Counted from the stretch's first letter, positions 1 through 7,407 are shown. The stretch is DNA of 52,496 nt from Streptococcus cuniculi (GCF_004570575.1 NZ_SPPD01000015.1:1-52496), one strand, 5' to 3'. The notes: generated by a model not told the origin, from the letters alone. Made by a program: numbers and translations.

Positions 1-1099
1 ACGTAACACCATGAGAAGCAAAAATATCTTGCACTTCCCATGGAGATAGGTGGGAGTACATGGAAAAATCAACCCTAGACCATAAAGCTTCCGCTTCACT
101 ATCTGCCTGCTTCTTCAGACTTGTCATTTCATCTAGCCCAAGCTTCGCTGCCTCTGCCATAGAAGAGCCTAAAATAGCACCTTGACCTGCATCCAGAAAG
201 ATGGTTTCCTCTGAACTCAAGCCCCCGCCTGTTTTCTGCCATTGGGATTTCAAGGAGTTGAACTGTTCCATTTGGCGGGCACTCTGAGCAAAAACAGTGG
301 CAGGACCACTCATAATCGGTTTGCCTGTCTTGGCATCTACGACCCGTCCTGTCTTTTCATCAAATACCCAATCTGTTATGTCATGGCTCGTTCCAGCCGT
401 CCAATAAATGGTACCTAAACTCTCATCATACCCACTCCAAGTCGGATCATTGCCTGGACCGAGTGCCACAACATTATCATCTGTTTTTCGATAGTCAATA
501 AATAGACCAGGGTGACTTCTTATAAATTCTTTCTCCTCATCACTCAAAGCACCATAGTGAAACCATGCATTAAAAGTGGTGGTTGGAATGCCGTACTTGG
601 CCCCCACTTTTAGCACATAGGCAGATTGGGAGTAGCCCGATAATTGTGTCACTTGTTTGACGCGTTCATCGTCTAGCACCTCTTGGACAAAGGCATCTGC
701 CACTTGATACTGTGGAGATAGATAATACCCATTATTTCTATTAGGATCTATATCGCCAAATACAGCAGTTACTGCATCAATTGTCATAATATCAGTAGCT
801 GCTGCAACAACCGCCACACTACTATAATCAGGCTCCCCGTCCACAATAGGCGCGACTGCCATTCCGTCAAAACCAGTCCTAGGGTCGGAGCAAGTCTTAA
901 CGACTTTGAATTGTTGACCGTCTAAGGTCTGTATCTTATTTTTTTCGTTGGTTAGTAACTCATCATCTGGTTTATCTACGACATGCTGATATTTTTCGCC
1001 TTTTTTTATTTTTTTATCAACAAAGTTTGCGTTGACACTATAAACATTCCTACCTCTATTCAAATCATTCAATTGTTGATCTGTATATTGAAATGACAT
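1..1099 (-). CDS. Lipase-like type VII secreted toxin, N-terminal part (cut by window edge)
   Basis: The frame opens with ATG at 1099 and stays open through position 1, giving 366 residues; the C-terminus lies outside the window. There is no Sec signal peptide. Residues about 60-250 look like an alpha/beta-hydrolase: a nucleophile elbow GYSQS with Ser157, Asp207/Asp208 in a TDDNV loop, and His239 in GTSHD, which is the usual Ser-Asp-His order. After residue 260 the chain becomes helical and polar. An N-terminal lipase domain followed by a helical region matches the TslA-type 'reverse' T7SSb lipase toxins of Staphylococcus aureus; that assignment is inference, because the expected C-terminal LXG-like targeting part is not visible. 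The gene overlaps the stop of the upstream immunity candidate as TAATG, so the two are probably translationally coupled. A cytosolic DUF2974-like lipase is the alternative. Confidence 0.6.
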   Translation of the reverse strand, partial: MSFQYTDQQLNDLNRGRNVYSVNANFVDKKIKKGEKYQHVVDKPDDELLTNEKNKIQTLDGQQFKVVKTCSDPRTGFDGMAVAPIVDGEPDYSSVAVVAAATDIMTIDAVTAVFGDIDPNRNNGYYLSPQYQVADAFVQEVLDDERVKQVTQLSGYSQSAYVLKVGAKYGIPTTTFNAWFHYGALSDEEKEFIRSHPGLFIDYRKTDDNVVALGPGNDPTWSGYDESLGTIYWTAGTSHDITDWVFDEKTGRVVDAKTGKPIMSGPATVFAQSARQMEQFNSLKSQWQKTGGGLSSEETIFLDAGQGAILGSSMAEAAKLGLDEMTSLKKQADSEAEALWSRVDFSMYSHLSPWEVQDIFASHGVT

Positions 1100-1497
1100 T
1101 ATTCCACACTCTCCTTACCATCAGAAAATATCACTCTCACATTTCCCCCTGTACTTCCAAAATGTGAAGACAGTATTTCCGATTCTGCTGTATTCACAAC
1201 TCCTGAGCGGTTTATGGTATCAGATAAGCTATGTCCCAACCCATATTGCACGACCTCTCCATCAGAAAACGTTAATTTGATGAAACAACTCCAATCTCCT
1301 GGTGGAACAGAATAGCCTGAACTATCAATCTCAATCTCCTGAATATCCCGATAACTATTCTTCAACGCCTCAACCAAACTAACTTCGTATTCCCGATTCC
1401 GTTTTTCTTCCGCTGCTTTTTGCAGCTGACCATTGATACTGAATGCCATAATGATTCCTCCTAAAATGAACAGTAAAATAAGTGCTTTCTTTTTCAT
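1099..1497 (-). CDS. Membrane-anchored candidate immunity protein, paralog 1
   Basis: This 132-residue protein has a short basic N-terminus, one hydrophobic segment (about residues 4-20), a charged stretch AAEEKRNREYEV, and a small beta-rich domain with a conserved WSC and FSDGEVVQYG core. No lipobox cysteine is present, so it should be anchored by its transmembrane helix with the domain outside the cell. The start at 1497 is chosen because GGAGG lies just upstream; a longer reading from 1515 lacks a ribosome site. It ends in a TAATG overlap with the lipase-like toxin. Position, topology and size fit an immunity protein that meets its toxin outside the membrane, as TilA does for TslA. It resembles cystatin-like or DUF1433-type small anchored proteins, but family membership is not certain. 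Confidence 0.6.
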   Translation of the reverse strand: MKKKALILLFILGGIIMAFSINGQLQKAAEEKRNREYEVSLVEALKNSYRDIQEIEIDSSGYSVPPGDWSCFIKLTFSDGEVVQYGLGHSLSDTINRSGVVNTAESEILSSHFGSTGGNVRVIFSDGKESVE

Positions 1498-1554
1498 ACT
1501 CCAGCCTCCATGCATTGAGCTACTATCTCTTGTGTATACGACTATCTACTATGC

Positions 1555-1560
1555 ATTATA
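1555..1560 (-). promoter_or_regulatory. -10 element (TATAAT) of immunity paralog 1 and toxin unit
   Basis: On the minus strand TATAAT sits about 58 bases before the ATG at 1497, within a leader that is nearly duplicated at 2992-3092 (same -10, same downstream TATACACAAGAGATAG segment). No good -35 hexamer is visible at 17 bases; an AT-rich block precedes it. Confidence 0.45.
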
Positions 1561-1630
1561 CACCATTTTCTAAGGACTTGCTATAAAAAACATAATAAAA
1601 ATAGTAATTATTTCTATCGTCTGACACTGC

Positions 1631-1945
1631 TTAGACAAAGGTAGCTACAGCGATAACCGCAACACTACTATAGTCAGGCTCCCCGTCCACAATAGGCGCA
1701 ACTGCCATTCCGTCAAAACCTGTCCTAGGGTCGGAGCAAGTCTTAACGACTTTGAATTGTTGATTGTCTCTGGTTTGTATAATATTTATTTCATTAGACA
1801 AAAGTTCATTATCTGGTTTTGCTACTAAATGCTGATAATCCTTACCTTCTTTTATTTTTCGATTAACAAAATCGTTATTGACACTATAAACATTTTTTCC
1901 AAAATTAAACTCATTAAGTTGCCTATCCGTATAGTTATACGTCAT
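1631..1945 (-). pseudogene. Truncated toxin 5' end (104 residues), remnant 1
   Basis: The reading frame matches the first ~100 residues of the lipase-like toxin closely (YTDRQLNEFN, NVYSVN, QQFKVVKTCSDPRTGFDG, AVAPIVDGEPDYSSVAV) and then stops a few codons after the point equivalent to toxin residue 97. The hydrolase core with its catalytic triad is therefore missing. The start overlaps the stop of the upstream immunity gene as TAATG, exactly as at the intact toxin. It is followed by a copy of the promoter-bearing leader of the next immunity gene, so the toxin body was probably deleted by recombination between repeated units. It could still be made as a short peptide, but no function can be assigned. 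Confidence 0.7.
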
Positions 1946-2343
1946 TACTCCATCCTTTCTTCTCCATTTGAATAAATCACCCTCACATTAGAATCAGTTG
2001 AACCATCATAGCTGTTTAATATATCAAGTACTTCTCTCTTTGCTGTCGCAGATTTATTAATTTTATCAGAAAGTGTACGTCCCAGCCCATACTGCACAAC
2101 CTCCCCATCAGAAAATCTTAGTGTGACGGAACAACTCCAATTTCCTGGGGGCACTGAGTAATCGGGGCTACTTAGCTCTATCTCCTGAATATCCCGATAA
2201 CTGTTCTTCAAAGCCTTAACCAAACTAACTTCGTATTCCCGATTCCGTTTTTCTTCCGCGGCTTTTTGCATTTGACCATTGATACTGAATGCCATAATGA
2301 TTCCTCCTAAAATGAGCAGTAAAATGAATGCTTTCTTTTTCAT
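1945..2343 (-). CDS. Membrane-anchored candidate immunity protein, paralog 2
   Basis: The 132-residue protein has the same architecture as its neighbours: an N-terminal membrane helix (KKKAFILLLILGGIIMAFS), a charged linker AAEEKRNREYEV and a beta-rich C-terminal domain with WSCSV and FSDGEVVQYGLG. The first ~55 residues are almost identical to the other paralogs, whereas the last ~80 differ, including the TLSDKINKSATAKREVLD stretch. The stop overlaps the start of a truncated toxin fragment (TAATG). Unlike paralogs 1 and 3 it has no promoter-bearing leader of its own, because the preceding toxin remnant runs directly into its start (stop at 2340). It is therefore probably expressed only from upstream promoters. 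Confidence 0.6.
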   Translation of the reverse strand: MKKKAFILLLILGGIIMAFSINGQMQKAAEEKRNREYEVSLVKALKNSYRDIQEIELSSPDYSVPPGNWSCSVTLRFSDGEVVQYGLGRTLSDKINKSATAKREVLDILNSYDGSTDSNVRVIYSNGEERME

Positions 2344-2570
2344 ACTTTAGCCTCCATACATTGAGCTCCTGTCCAAGGATCGGAATGGATTTTGACGACT
2401 TTGAATTGTTGATTGTCAACTTCAAGAATATCTGTTTGATTTTTATTTGACGGAGATTCTATGACTTGAGTTGTCTTGTTTTTTCGCGAAAAGTCCGAAT
2501 TAACACTATATACACATTTGCCTCTATTTAAACAATTTAGTTGTTTATCGGTATAAGCAAAATCACTCAT
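2340..2570 (-). pseudogene. Truncated toxin 5' end (76 residues), remnant 2
   Basis: This frame begins like the toxin (YTDKQLNCLNRGKCVYSVNSDF), has an internal deletion relative to it, keeps QQFKVVKIHSDPWTG and then switches to GAQCMEAKV. The switch coincides with GAGCTCAATG, a string also found as (T)AGCTCAATG in the leaders of the immunity genes, so the toxin body appears to have been removed by recombination at this short match, joining the 5' end directly to the next immunity gene's leader. The start overlaps the upstream immunity stop as ATGA. No catalytic residues remain. Confidence 0.7.
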
Positions 2571-2986
2571 TGAATCTCCCTCTCTCCATTAGAATATGTG
2601 ACTTCAATCTTCGTACTTGTCACCCCTTCATGTCTATGAAGACTTTCCCACTGCTGATTGATTTGAATATCTGTACCTCCTTTCATTACTCCTCCATAAT
2701 TGACTGTATCTCCTAAATCATGATTGATTCCGTAAGAAATTTCTTCTTGGTCAGCAAATGATAATACAACACTACACGACCATATCCTTGGCTTCATAGT
2801 ATAACGGGGATTACTCAATTTTATCTCTGTAATTCCTTCATATGAATTTTTTAATGCCTTAACCAAACTAACTTCGTATTCCCGATTTCGTTTTTCTTCC
2901 GCTGCTTTTTGCATCTGACCATTGATACTGAATGCCATAATGATTCCTCCTAAAATGAACAGTAAAATAAGTGCTTTCCTTTTCAT
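2567..2986 (-). CDS. Membrane-anchored candidate immunity protein, paralog 3 (most diverged)
   Basis: This 139-residue protein keeps the same N-terminal membrane helix and AAEEKRNREYEV linker but is the most diverged of the four in its C-terminal domain: EGITEIKLSNPRYTMKPRIWSCSVVL replaces the usual PPGDWSC region, and the segment after it (YGINHDLGDTVNYGGVMKGG) is longer. Such a pattern, constant anchor and variable domain, is what is expected if each protein neutralises a different toxin allele. GGAGG precedes the ATG at 2986, and a TATAAT at 3043-3048 lies in the leader, which is a near duplicate of that before paralog 1. The stop forms an ATGA overlap with a truncated toxin start. Confidence 0.6.
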   Translation of the reverse strand: MKRKALILLFILGGIIMAFSINGQMQKAAEEKRNREYEVSLVKALKNSYEGITEIKLSNPRYTMKPRIWSCSVVLSFADQEEISYGINHDLGDTVNYGGVMKGGTDIQINQQWESLHRHEGVTSTKIEVTYSNGEREIQ

Positions 2987-3030
2987 ACTTTAGCCTCCAT
3001 ACATTGAGCTACTATCTCTTGTGTATACGC

Positions 3031-3162
3031 CTATCTACTGTAATTATACACTTTTTTCCAAGTGATTGCTATAAAAACATAATAAAAATAGTGATTAACA
3101 CTATAAACATTCTTTCCGTTATTCAATACACTCAATTGTCGATCTGTATATTGAAATGACAT
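3031..3162 (-). pseudogene. Truncated toxin 5' end (43 residues), remnant 3
   Basis: Only the first 23 residues match the toxin (MSFQYTDRQL, NVYSVN); the remaining 20 residues are the promoter-bearing leader of the following immunity gene read through in frame until TAG. It starts in a TAATG overlap with the stop of the upstream immunity gene, as the intact toxin does. The junction lies at an AT-rich string (ATAAAAACATAATAAAAATAG) that is repeated around 1583-1607 at the end of another remnant. It is the shortest relic in the array. Confidence 0.65.
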
Positions 3163-3557
3163 TACTCAACACTCTCCCTCCCATCAGAAAACAACACTTT
3201 TACTTTACTCTGGGTACTTCCTTCATGTTCAGATAATATTTCTGACTCTGCTGTAGTCACAACTCCTGACTTATTTATTTTTAAATACAAACTATGCCTC
3301 ATTCTATATTCAACTACCTCTCCATCTGAAAAAGATAATTTGACAAAGCAACTCCAATCTCCTGGGGGAACTGAATAATCTGGGCTACTTAGCTCTATCT
3401 CCTCAATATCCCGATAACTATTCTTCAACGCCTTAACCAAACTAACTTCGTACTCTCGATTCCGTTTTTCTTCCGCTGCTTTTTGCAGCTGACCATGGAT
3501 ACTGAATGCCATAATGTTTCCTAAAATTATCAGTAAAATGAGTGCTTTCTTTTTCAT
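3162..3557 (-). CDS. Membrane-anchored candidate immunity protein, paralog 4 (first of the array)
   Basis: The 131-residue protein is the most upstream gene of the array in transcription order. It has a membrane helix (KKKALILLIILGNIMAFS, one residue shorter than its paralogs), the AAEEKRNREYEV linker, and a C-terminal domain with SVPPGDWSCFVKLSFSDGEVVEY and a SGVVTTAESEIL segment that is close to paralog 1. GGAGG lies 7 bases before the ATG at 3557, and TATAAT at 3614-3619 marks a likely promoter; this leader is different from the duplicated leaders downstream. The stop forms TAATG with a toxin remnant. Function as an immunity protein is inferred from the array only. Confidence 0.58.
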   Translation of the reverse strand: MKKKALILLIILGNIMAFSIHGQLQKAAEEKRNREYEVSLVKALKNSYRDIEEIELSSPDYSVPPGDWSCFVKLSFSDGEVVEYRMRHSLYLKINKSGVVTTAESEILSEHEGSTQSKVKVLFSDGRESVE

Positions 3558-3613
3558 ACTATGCCTCCTTAACTCAATGTTCTGCTATTAGCTGAGTACG
3601 TTTACTTATCTTT

Positions 3614-3619
3614 ATTATA
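3614..3619 (-). promoter_or_regulatory. -10 element (TATAAT) at the head of the toxin/immunity array
   Basis: TATAAT on the minus strand, about 57 bases before the first immunity gene's ATG. The upstream sequence is AT-rich and has no convincing -35 box. This is the only copy of the array leader that is not part of the duplicated segment. Confidence 0.4.
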
Positions 3620-3703
3620 CACTGTTTTCCATAAGATACCATAAAATGATAGGATGTTCCAGTATTAAGAAGCAACTAAAAACAGGGAATTCGATGAAGA
3701 AGT

Positions 3704-3729
3704 ACCAGCTGGGGATTTTCCCAGCTGGT
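3704..3729. terminator. Perfect 10-bp hairpin in the gap between the array and purR
   Basis: ACCAGCTGGG and CCCAGCTGGT pair perfectly around a 6-base loop and are followed on the plus strand by TTTTA. It looks like an intrinsic terminator on the plus strand, although no plus-strand gene precedes it. The rest of 3660-4020 shows no gene that I can support. Confidence 0.45.
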
Positions 3730-4023
3730 TTTACAGTCGTTACTCAAAATCTCAGACATATTATTTGAATGCGAGCTAAAATCTCGGAAAATAGACGAGC
3801 TACCCTAGAAATACGATTTTTTCGGTCATCTCCCTAATTTTCTGTCGATTTTTTAACGCTCTTATATCAGTTTTTAAGTTGCAATCGAATGTCGTCAGTT
3901 AAGAAAAAATTAAGGTTTAAGAGTTATACTCTGTCTATCCTAATTAACTTTTCTTTTTCATATCGTCCTTGAGGCTGTACTAGATACTTCATCTAAGCAG
4001 TTTCTTGTGACGAAATCTCCTTA

Positions 4024-4049
4024 AAAGCCCTGTCGCATGACAGGGCTTT
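4024..4049 (-). terminator. Intrinsic terminator downstream of purR
   Basis: AAAGCCCTGTC and GACAGGGCTTT form an 11-bp perfect stem with a 4-base loop. Read leftward it ends in CTTTTAA, so it can stop purR transcripts about 220 bases after the stop codon; it may work in both directions. Confidence 0.6.
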
Positions 4050-4119
4050 ACTTTGTTCTTCTGTAATACTTTTCTTAGGTGGTGCGGACGGTAGCGACTT
4101 CCTACGGAATTCCATACCT

Positions 4120-4179
4120 AAATTTTGAGCCCAAAGTCTCAAAATTTCCGAGTAGCGTCATCACCGGTCATGACGCTAC
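4120..4179. repeat. Two adjacent perfect inverted repeats downstream of purR
   Basis: Two hairpins sit four bases apart: AAATTTTGAG/CTCAAAATTT (4120-4129 with 4138-4147) and GTAGCGTCAT/ATGACGCTAC (4152-4161 with 4170-4179), each with an 8-base loop. They lie between purR and its terminator. The block could be a copy of a dispersed intergenic repeat or an RNA structure in the purR 3' end. No coding frame is convincing here. Confidence 0.45.
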
Positions 4180-4270
4180 TTTCACCACAGCGAAAAGTAT
4201 CTGATGAGGCTCGCTCCACTCGCGAAAATCGGAAATCGAATGTTACGTTAGTAGGGCTTTTGTTCGTATC

Positions 4271-5083
4271 CTATTTAAAAATATTGCCCAACTCGACATC
4301 CACCTTGTTTTCTTTGACGTCAATGTTGGTAACGGCTAGCAGCGATTTGTAGTTGGCTACATTGCGGGCACCTTTTTGATTTTCCGCAAAGACGGCTACA
4401 CCTGCTAGGCTACTGTCAAATTCTGACAAGAGGCTAATCATCCCGTTAATAGTTCCACCATTTTTCAAGAAGTCATCGACAATCAGCACACGGCTCCCTG
4501 CTTTGAGACTGCGTTTTGAGAGAAACATTTTTTCAATTCGGTCGCTAGAGCCAGACACATAGTTGACAGAGACAGTTGAACCTTCGGTGATTTTTAAATC
4601 ACGGCGCACGATGACAAAAGGAACGTTTAGGACATTAGCCACCGCATTGGCCAAGGGCACCCCCTTGGTTGCGACCGTCATGACCGCATCAATCTGCTCG
4701 TCCTTAAAGCTATTGGCAATGATGCGTCCGACATTTTTCAAGATATGAGGTGTTGACAGCAAATCAGAAGAATAGATGTAGCCACCGGGCAAGATACGGC
4801 TACTTTCTGCCATCTGCCTGCGCAATTCTTCTGCGATAGCAAGGGATTCCTCGTCCGAAATCGACGGAGTAAAAATCACACCCCCGCTTGCTCCTGTAAT
4901 GGTCTCAATCTGACCAATGGCGCTTTCTTCAAAGGCTTTTTTGATAATGGCAATATCCTCTGAAATCGACGATTTAGCAGAGCTATACTTCTCTGCAAAC
5001 ATATTTAAGCTCGTTAATTCATAGGGATGGTTGATGAGATAATGAGAGATGACAACCATTCGTTCACTTCTTCTTAATTTCAT
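4271..5083 (-). CDS. purR: Purine operon regulator PurR
   Basis: PurR of Gram-positive bacteria controls purine synthesis genes; it binds PurBox DNA through an N-terminal winged helix and senses PRPP with a phosphoribosyltransferase-like domain. The 270-residue product shows the N-terminal DNA-binding region (RRSERMVVISHYLINHP) and a PRTase domain with the PRPP loop VLIVDDFLKNGGT. In streptococci and lactococci the protein acts as a PRPP-dependent activator. The start at 5083 is chosen over a longer frame from 5152 because GAAGGA is suitably placed and the family begins MKLRRSERM. It is the last gene of the conserved block after cbf1, with its own promoter region holding a PurBox-like sequence, which suggests autoregulation. 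Confidence 0.95.
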   Translation of the reverse strand: MKLRRSERMVVISHYLINHPYELTSLNMFAEKYSSAKSSISEDIAIIKKAFEESAIGQIETITGASGGVIFTPSISDEESLAIAEELRRQMAESSRILPGGYIYSSDLLSTPHILKNVGRIIANSFKDEQIDAVMTVATKGVPLANAVANVLNVPFVIVRRDLKITEGSTVSVNYVSGSSDRIEKMFLSKRSLKAGSRVLIVDDFLKNGGTINGMISLLSEFDSSLAGVAVFAENQKGARNVANYKSLLAVTNIDVKENKVDVELGNIFK

Positions 5084-5110
5084 AGTGGAATCCTTCTTTG
5101 CTTTTTTAAT

Positions 5111-5142
5111 AGTATACCATAAAAAAGGAAAAAACGAACTTT
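5111..5142 (-). promoter_or_regulatory. purR promoter (-10) with a PurBox-like site
   Basis: TATACT on the minus strand (5111-5116) lies 27 bases before the purR start. Just upstream, AAAAACGAACTTT on the plus strand (5130-5142) matches 12 of 13 positions of the PurBox consensus AWWWCCGAACWWT. This suggests that PurR binds its own promoter. A second PurBox is not evident. Confidence 0.45.
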
Positions 5143-5239
5143 TTTTATCCATTAGCTCGCTTTTTTCGTTTTTTATCCTATTTTCCTTCTATTTTACAGA
5201 AGGAAACGCTCGTTCACCGAGACTAAAAGAAGGACGATA

Positions 5240-6181
5240 TTAGTCAATATTCGGTTTGTAGAAGGAGCGATTGTCCATGGCAAAAATACGGTTCGTCATC
5301 TCGCCTGGTCCAATCTTGTCTAAGGCGGTTAGCATCATCATCATCTCCGCATCAATATTGTCAATCATATGGAGAATCTCTGCTTCCATAATCTGTGGCC
5401 GAACAGGGCTGCCGTATTCTAACAAGCCGTGATGGCTGAGAATGACATGGCGCAGAACGGTCACTTCTTCCCTACTATCATCGATACCAAGCTCTATCAA
5501 GACCTTGGTAATCTCCTCATCAATCAGAGAAATGTGCCCAATCAGATTGCCTCGGACGGTGTAGTTGGTATTTTCAAGGCCTGATAATTCAATGACCTTT
5601 GCCAAGTCATGCAACATAATCCCTGCAAAGAGCAAGCTCTTATTGAGCTGTGGATAGACATCACCAATCTTATCCGCCAAGCGCACCATGGTCGCCGTAT
5701 GGAAAGACAGACCGGAGTAAAAGGCATGGTGATTGGTCTTGGCCGCAGGATAGGAGTAAAATTCCTGCTCATATTTTCCATACAAGGCCCGCACAATGCG
5801 TTGCCAAACTGCATTTTCGATTTTGAAAATCATCTGGCTGAGATACTTACGTGTGTCTTCCACATCAACAGGCGGCTTTTCCTTGAAATCCGCGGGATTA
5901 TTAGGCTCACCCGGTTTTGGCAGTCTAAGGATAATCTGATTGACCTGCGGTGTATTGTTGTAGACTTCTCTACGTCCTTGCATGTGGACAACGGTGCCCG
6001 CTGTAAAATCTTTGATTTTCCCTGGCTGGGCATCCCAGATTTTCCCTTCGATTTCTCCAGTATCATCTTGGAAGGTCAAGGCAAGGTAATCTTTTCCAGC
6101 TCTGGTCTGCCGAATGTCAGCGGTTTTAATGAGGTAAAAGCCTTCAAAAGGCTCATCTTTTTTCATTTGGTTAATTTTCAT
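5240..6181 (-). CDS. cbf1: 3'-5' exoribonuclease YhaM/Cbf1
   Basis: YhaM (Cbf1 in streptococci) is a cytoplasmic 3'-to-5' exoribonuclease that trims RNA ends. The 313-residue protein is of family length. Residues about 10-95 form an OB-fold (YLIKTADIRQTRAGKDYLAL, GKIWDA) that binds nucleic acid. The C-terminal half is an HD phosphohydrolase domain with the metal ligands in SFHTATM, MLHDLAK and ILSHHG. The gene follows rmuC, whose stop overlaps its start by 11 bases, so the two are co-transcribed and probably translationally coupled. Only short spacing separates it from the purR promoter region. Confidence 0.93.
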   Translation of the reverse strand: MKINQMKKDEPFEGFYLIKTADIRQTRAGKDYLALTFQDDTGEIEGKIWDAQPGKIKDFTAGTVVHMQGRREVYNNTPQVNQIILRLPKPGEPNNPADFKEKPPVDVEDTRKYLSQMIFKIENAVWQRIVRALYGKYEQEFYSYPAAKTNHHAFYSGLSFHTATMVRLADKIGDVYPQLNKSLLFAGIMLHDLAKVIELSGLENTNYTVRGNLIGHISLIDEEITKVLIELGIDDSREEVTVLRHVILSHHGLLEYGSPVRPQIMEAEILHMIDNIDAEMMMMLTALDKIGPGEMTNRIFAMDNRSFYKPNID

Positions 6182-7406
6182 CTTCGTCCCCTTCCTCTTG
6201 GAAATGCAATAGGTTCAACGGTTCTGCATCATCTGGTAATTCGATATGGCGCAAGGTGCGTTCAATCGCATTGGTCCGCCTTGTCAAGAGATCATCTAGG
6301 TTACCTGAAGCATGCTGTAAATGGCGCTGCGCTTTCATCAAGACAGTACCAAACTTGCCAAATTCCGACTTGACATTGCCTAAGACCTTACTGATATCAT
6401 CAGCTGAACGCTGGATATTCAAGGTCTTAAAGCCGACAGATAGCGAATTTAAGAGAGCAGACAAGGTCGAAGGACCTGCCACTACGATATGCTCTGTCCG
6501 CCGTAATTCATCAAAGAAAATCGGATTGCGCACAACCTCTGAATATAGCCCTTCTGTCGGTAAAAAGAGAATGCCAAAATTCGTCGTAGCAGGAGGATTG
6601 AGATACTTTTGCTGAATATCCTTGGCAAAGCGCTTGACAGAAGCCAAGAGATGTTTGCGGTGCAGCTCAATCTGCTCCTTGTCACCTGCTTCATAGGCTT
6701 CTTCTAAACGGTAATAATCCGCTAGCGGAAACTTGGAGTCAATCGGAAGATAGACCGAATCGTCCTTGGTCTGACCGGGTAATTTCACGGCGTATTCGAC
6801 CCGTTCATTCGAGCCTGCCACCGTAGCAAATTCACGCTCATACTGGGAGGGTGTCAAAATATCTTCAATAATCTGTCCCAGTTGCAGTTCCCCCATGATA
6901 CCGCGCGTCTTGGTATTGGAGAGGATTTTATTGAGGGCTCCAACATCACGCGCCACCGTCTGCATTTCTCCCAGACCACGATTGACTGATTCCAATTGCT
7001 TGGACACCGTTTCAAAAGAGGCCTGTAAGCGCGTCTGCAGGGTCTGCTCCAACTTTTCTTCCACTGTCTGGCGCATTTCTTCCAGCCGTTTTTCATTGGA
7101 ATCTTGAATGGCCTGCAAACGCTGATCCGCCACGTCACGATGTTGCGTCAAGTGGTGATGGATTTCCTGCCGCAGAGCGGTCAACTGCTGGTAAACCTCC
7201 CGCCGCAATTCGGTCATATCCTGATGGAGGGCCTGCTGTTGCACAAAGGTCTGCTGATTTTTTTGATCCAAGAGATAGGTCAGCTGGTCTGACAAGTGAT
7301 CAGCCGTATCTTCTGATTGCATGTAGAGACGCTTGGCATGCTGCTCTAGGCGAAACAGGCTAGCAACTGCAACCGCTAGTATTATAAAGGCTAGGATATC
7401 CGCCAT
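6171..7406 (-). CDS. rmuC: DNA recombination protein RmuC
   Basis: RmuC is a predicted membrane-anchored nuclease-like protein that limits DNA inversions at short inverted repeats. The 411-residue product has an N-terminal membrane helix (ADILAFIILAVAVASLF), a long coiled coil (residues about 25-160, rich in Q, E and R), then the RmuC nuclease-like domain with RGIMGELQLGQIIEDIL, LPIDSKFPL and NFGILFLPTEGLYSE. The Lys in DSKFP fits the core of the PD-(D/E)XK-like fold. The start at 7406 is chosen because AGGAGG precedes it; a longer reading from 7448 would overlap thiN with no ribosome site. It lies between thiN and cbf1 in the usual streptococcal order. Confidence 0.92.
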   Translation of the reverse strand: MADILAFIILAVAVASLFRLEQHAKRLYMQSEDTADHLSDQLTYLLDQKNQQTFVQQQALHQDMTELRREVYQQLTALRQEIHHHLTQHRDVADQRLQAIQDSNEKRLEEMRQTVEEKLEQTLQTRLQASFETVSKQLESVNRGLGEMQTVARDVGALNKILSNTKTRGIMGELQLGQIIEDILTPSQYEREFATVAGSNERVEYAVKLPGQTKDDSVYLPIDSKFPLADYYRLEEAYEAGDKEQIELHRKHLLASVKRFAKDIQQKYLNPPATTNFGILFLPTEGLYSEVVRNPIFFDELRRTEHIVVAGPSTLSALLNSLSVGFKTLNIQRSADDISKVLGNVKSEFGKFGTVLMKAQRHLQHASGNLDDLLTRRTNAIERTLRHIELPDDAEPLNLLHFQEEGDEDEN

Positions 7407-7407
7407 C

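Noticed and set aside
2225..2425. Minus-strand frame of 66 codons crossing a toxin relic and an immunity gene
   Set aside because: Same DNA is better explained by the relic and the next immunity gene in another frame; no motif.
2971..3159. Plus-strand frame of 62 codons, hydrophobic, in the array
   Set aside because: Opposite to the array, no ribosome site, AT-rich leader translated by chance.
5609..6373. Long plus-strand open frame (254 codons) opposite cbf1 and rmuC
   Set aside because: It is the shadow of two well-identified minus-strand genes; no ribosome site or family features.
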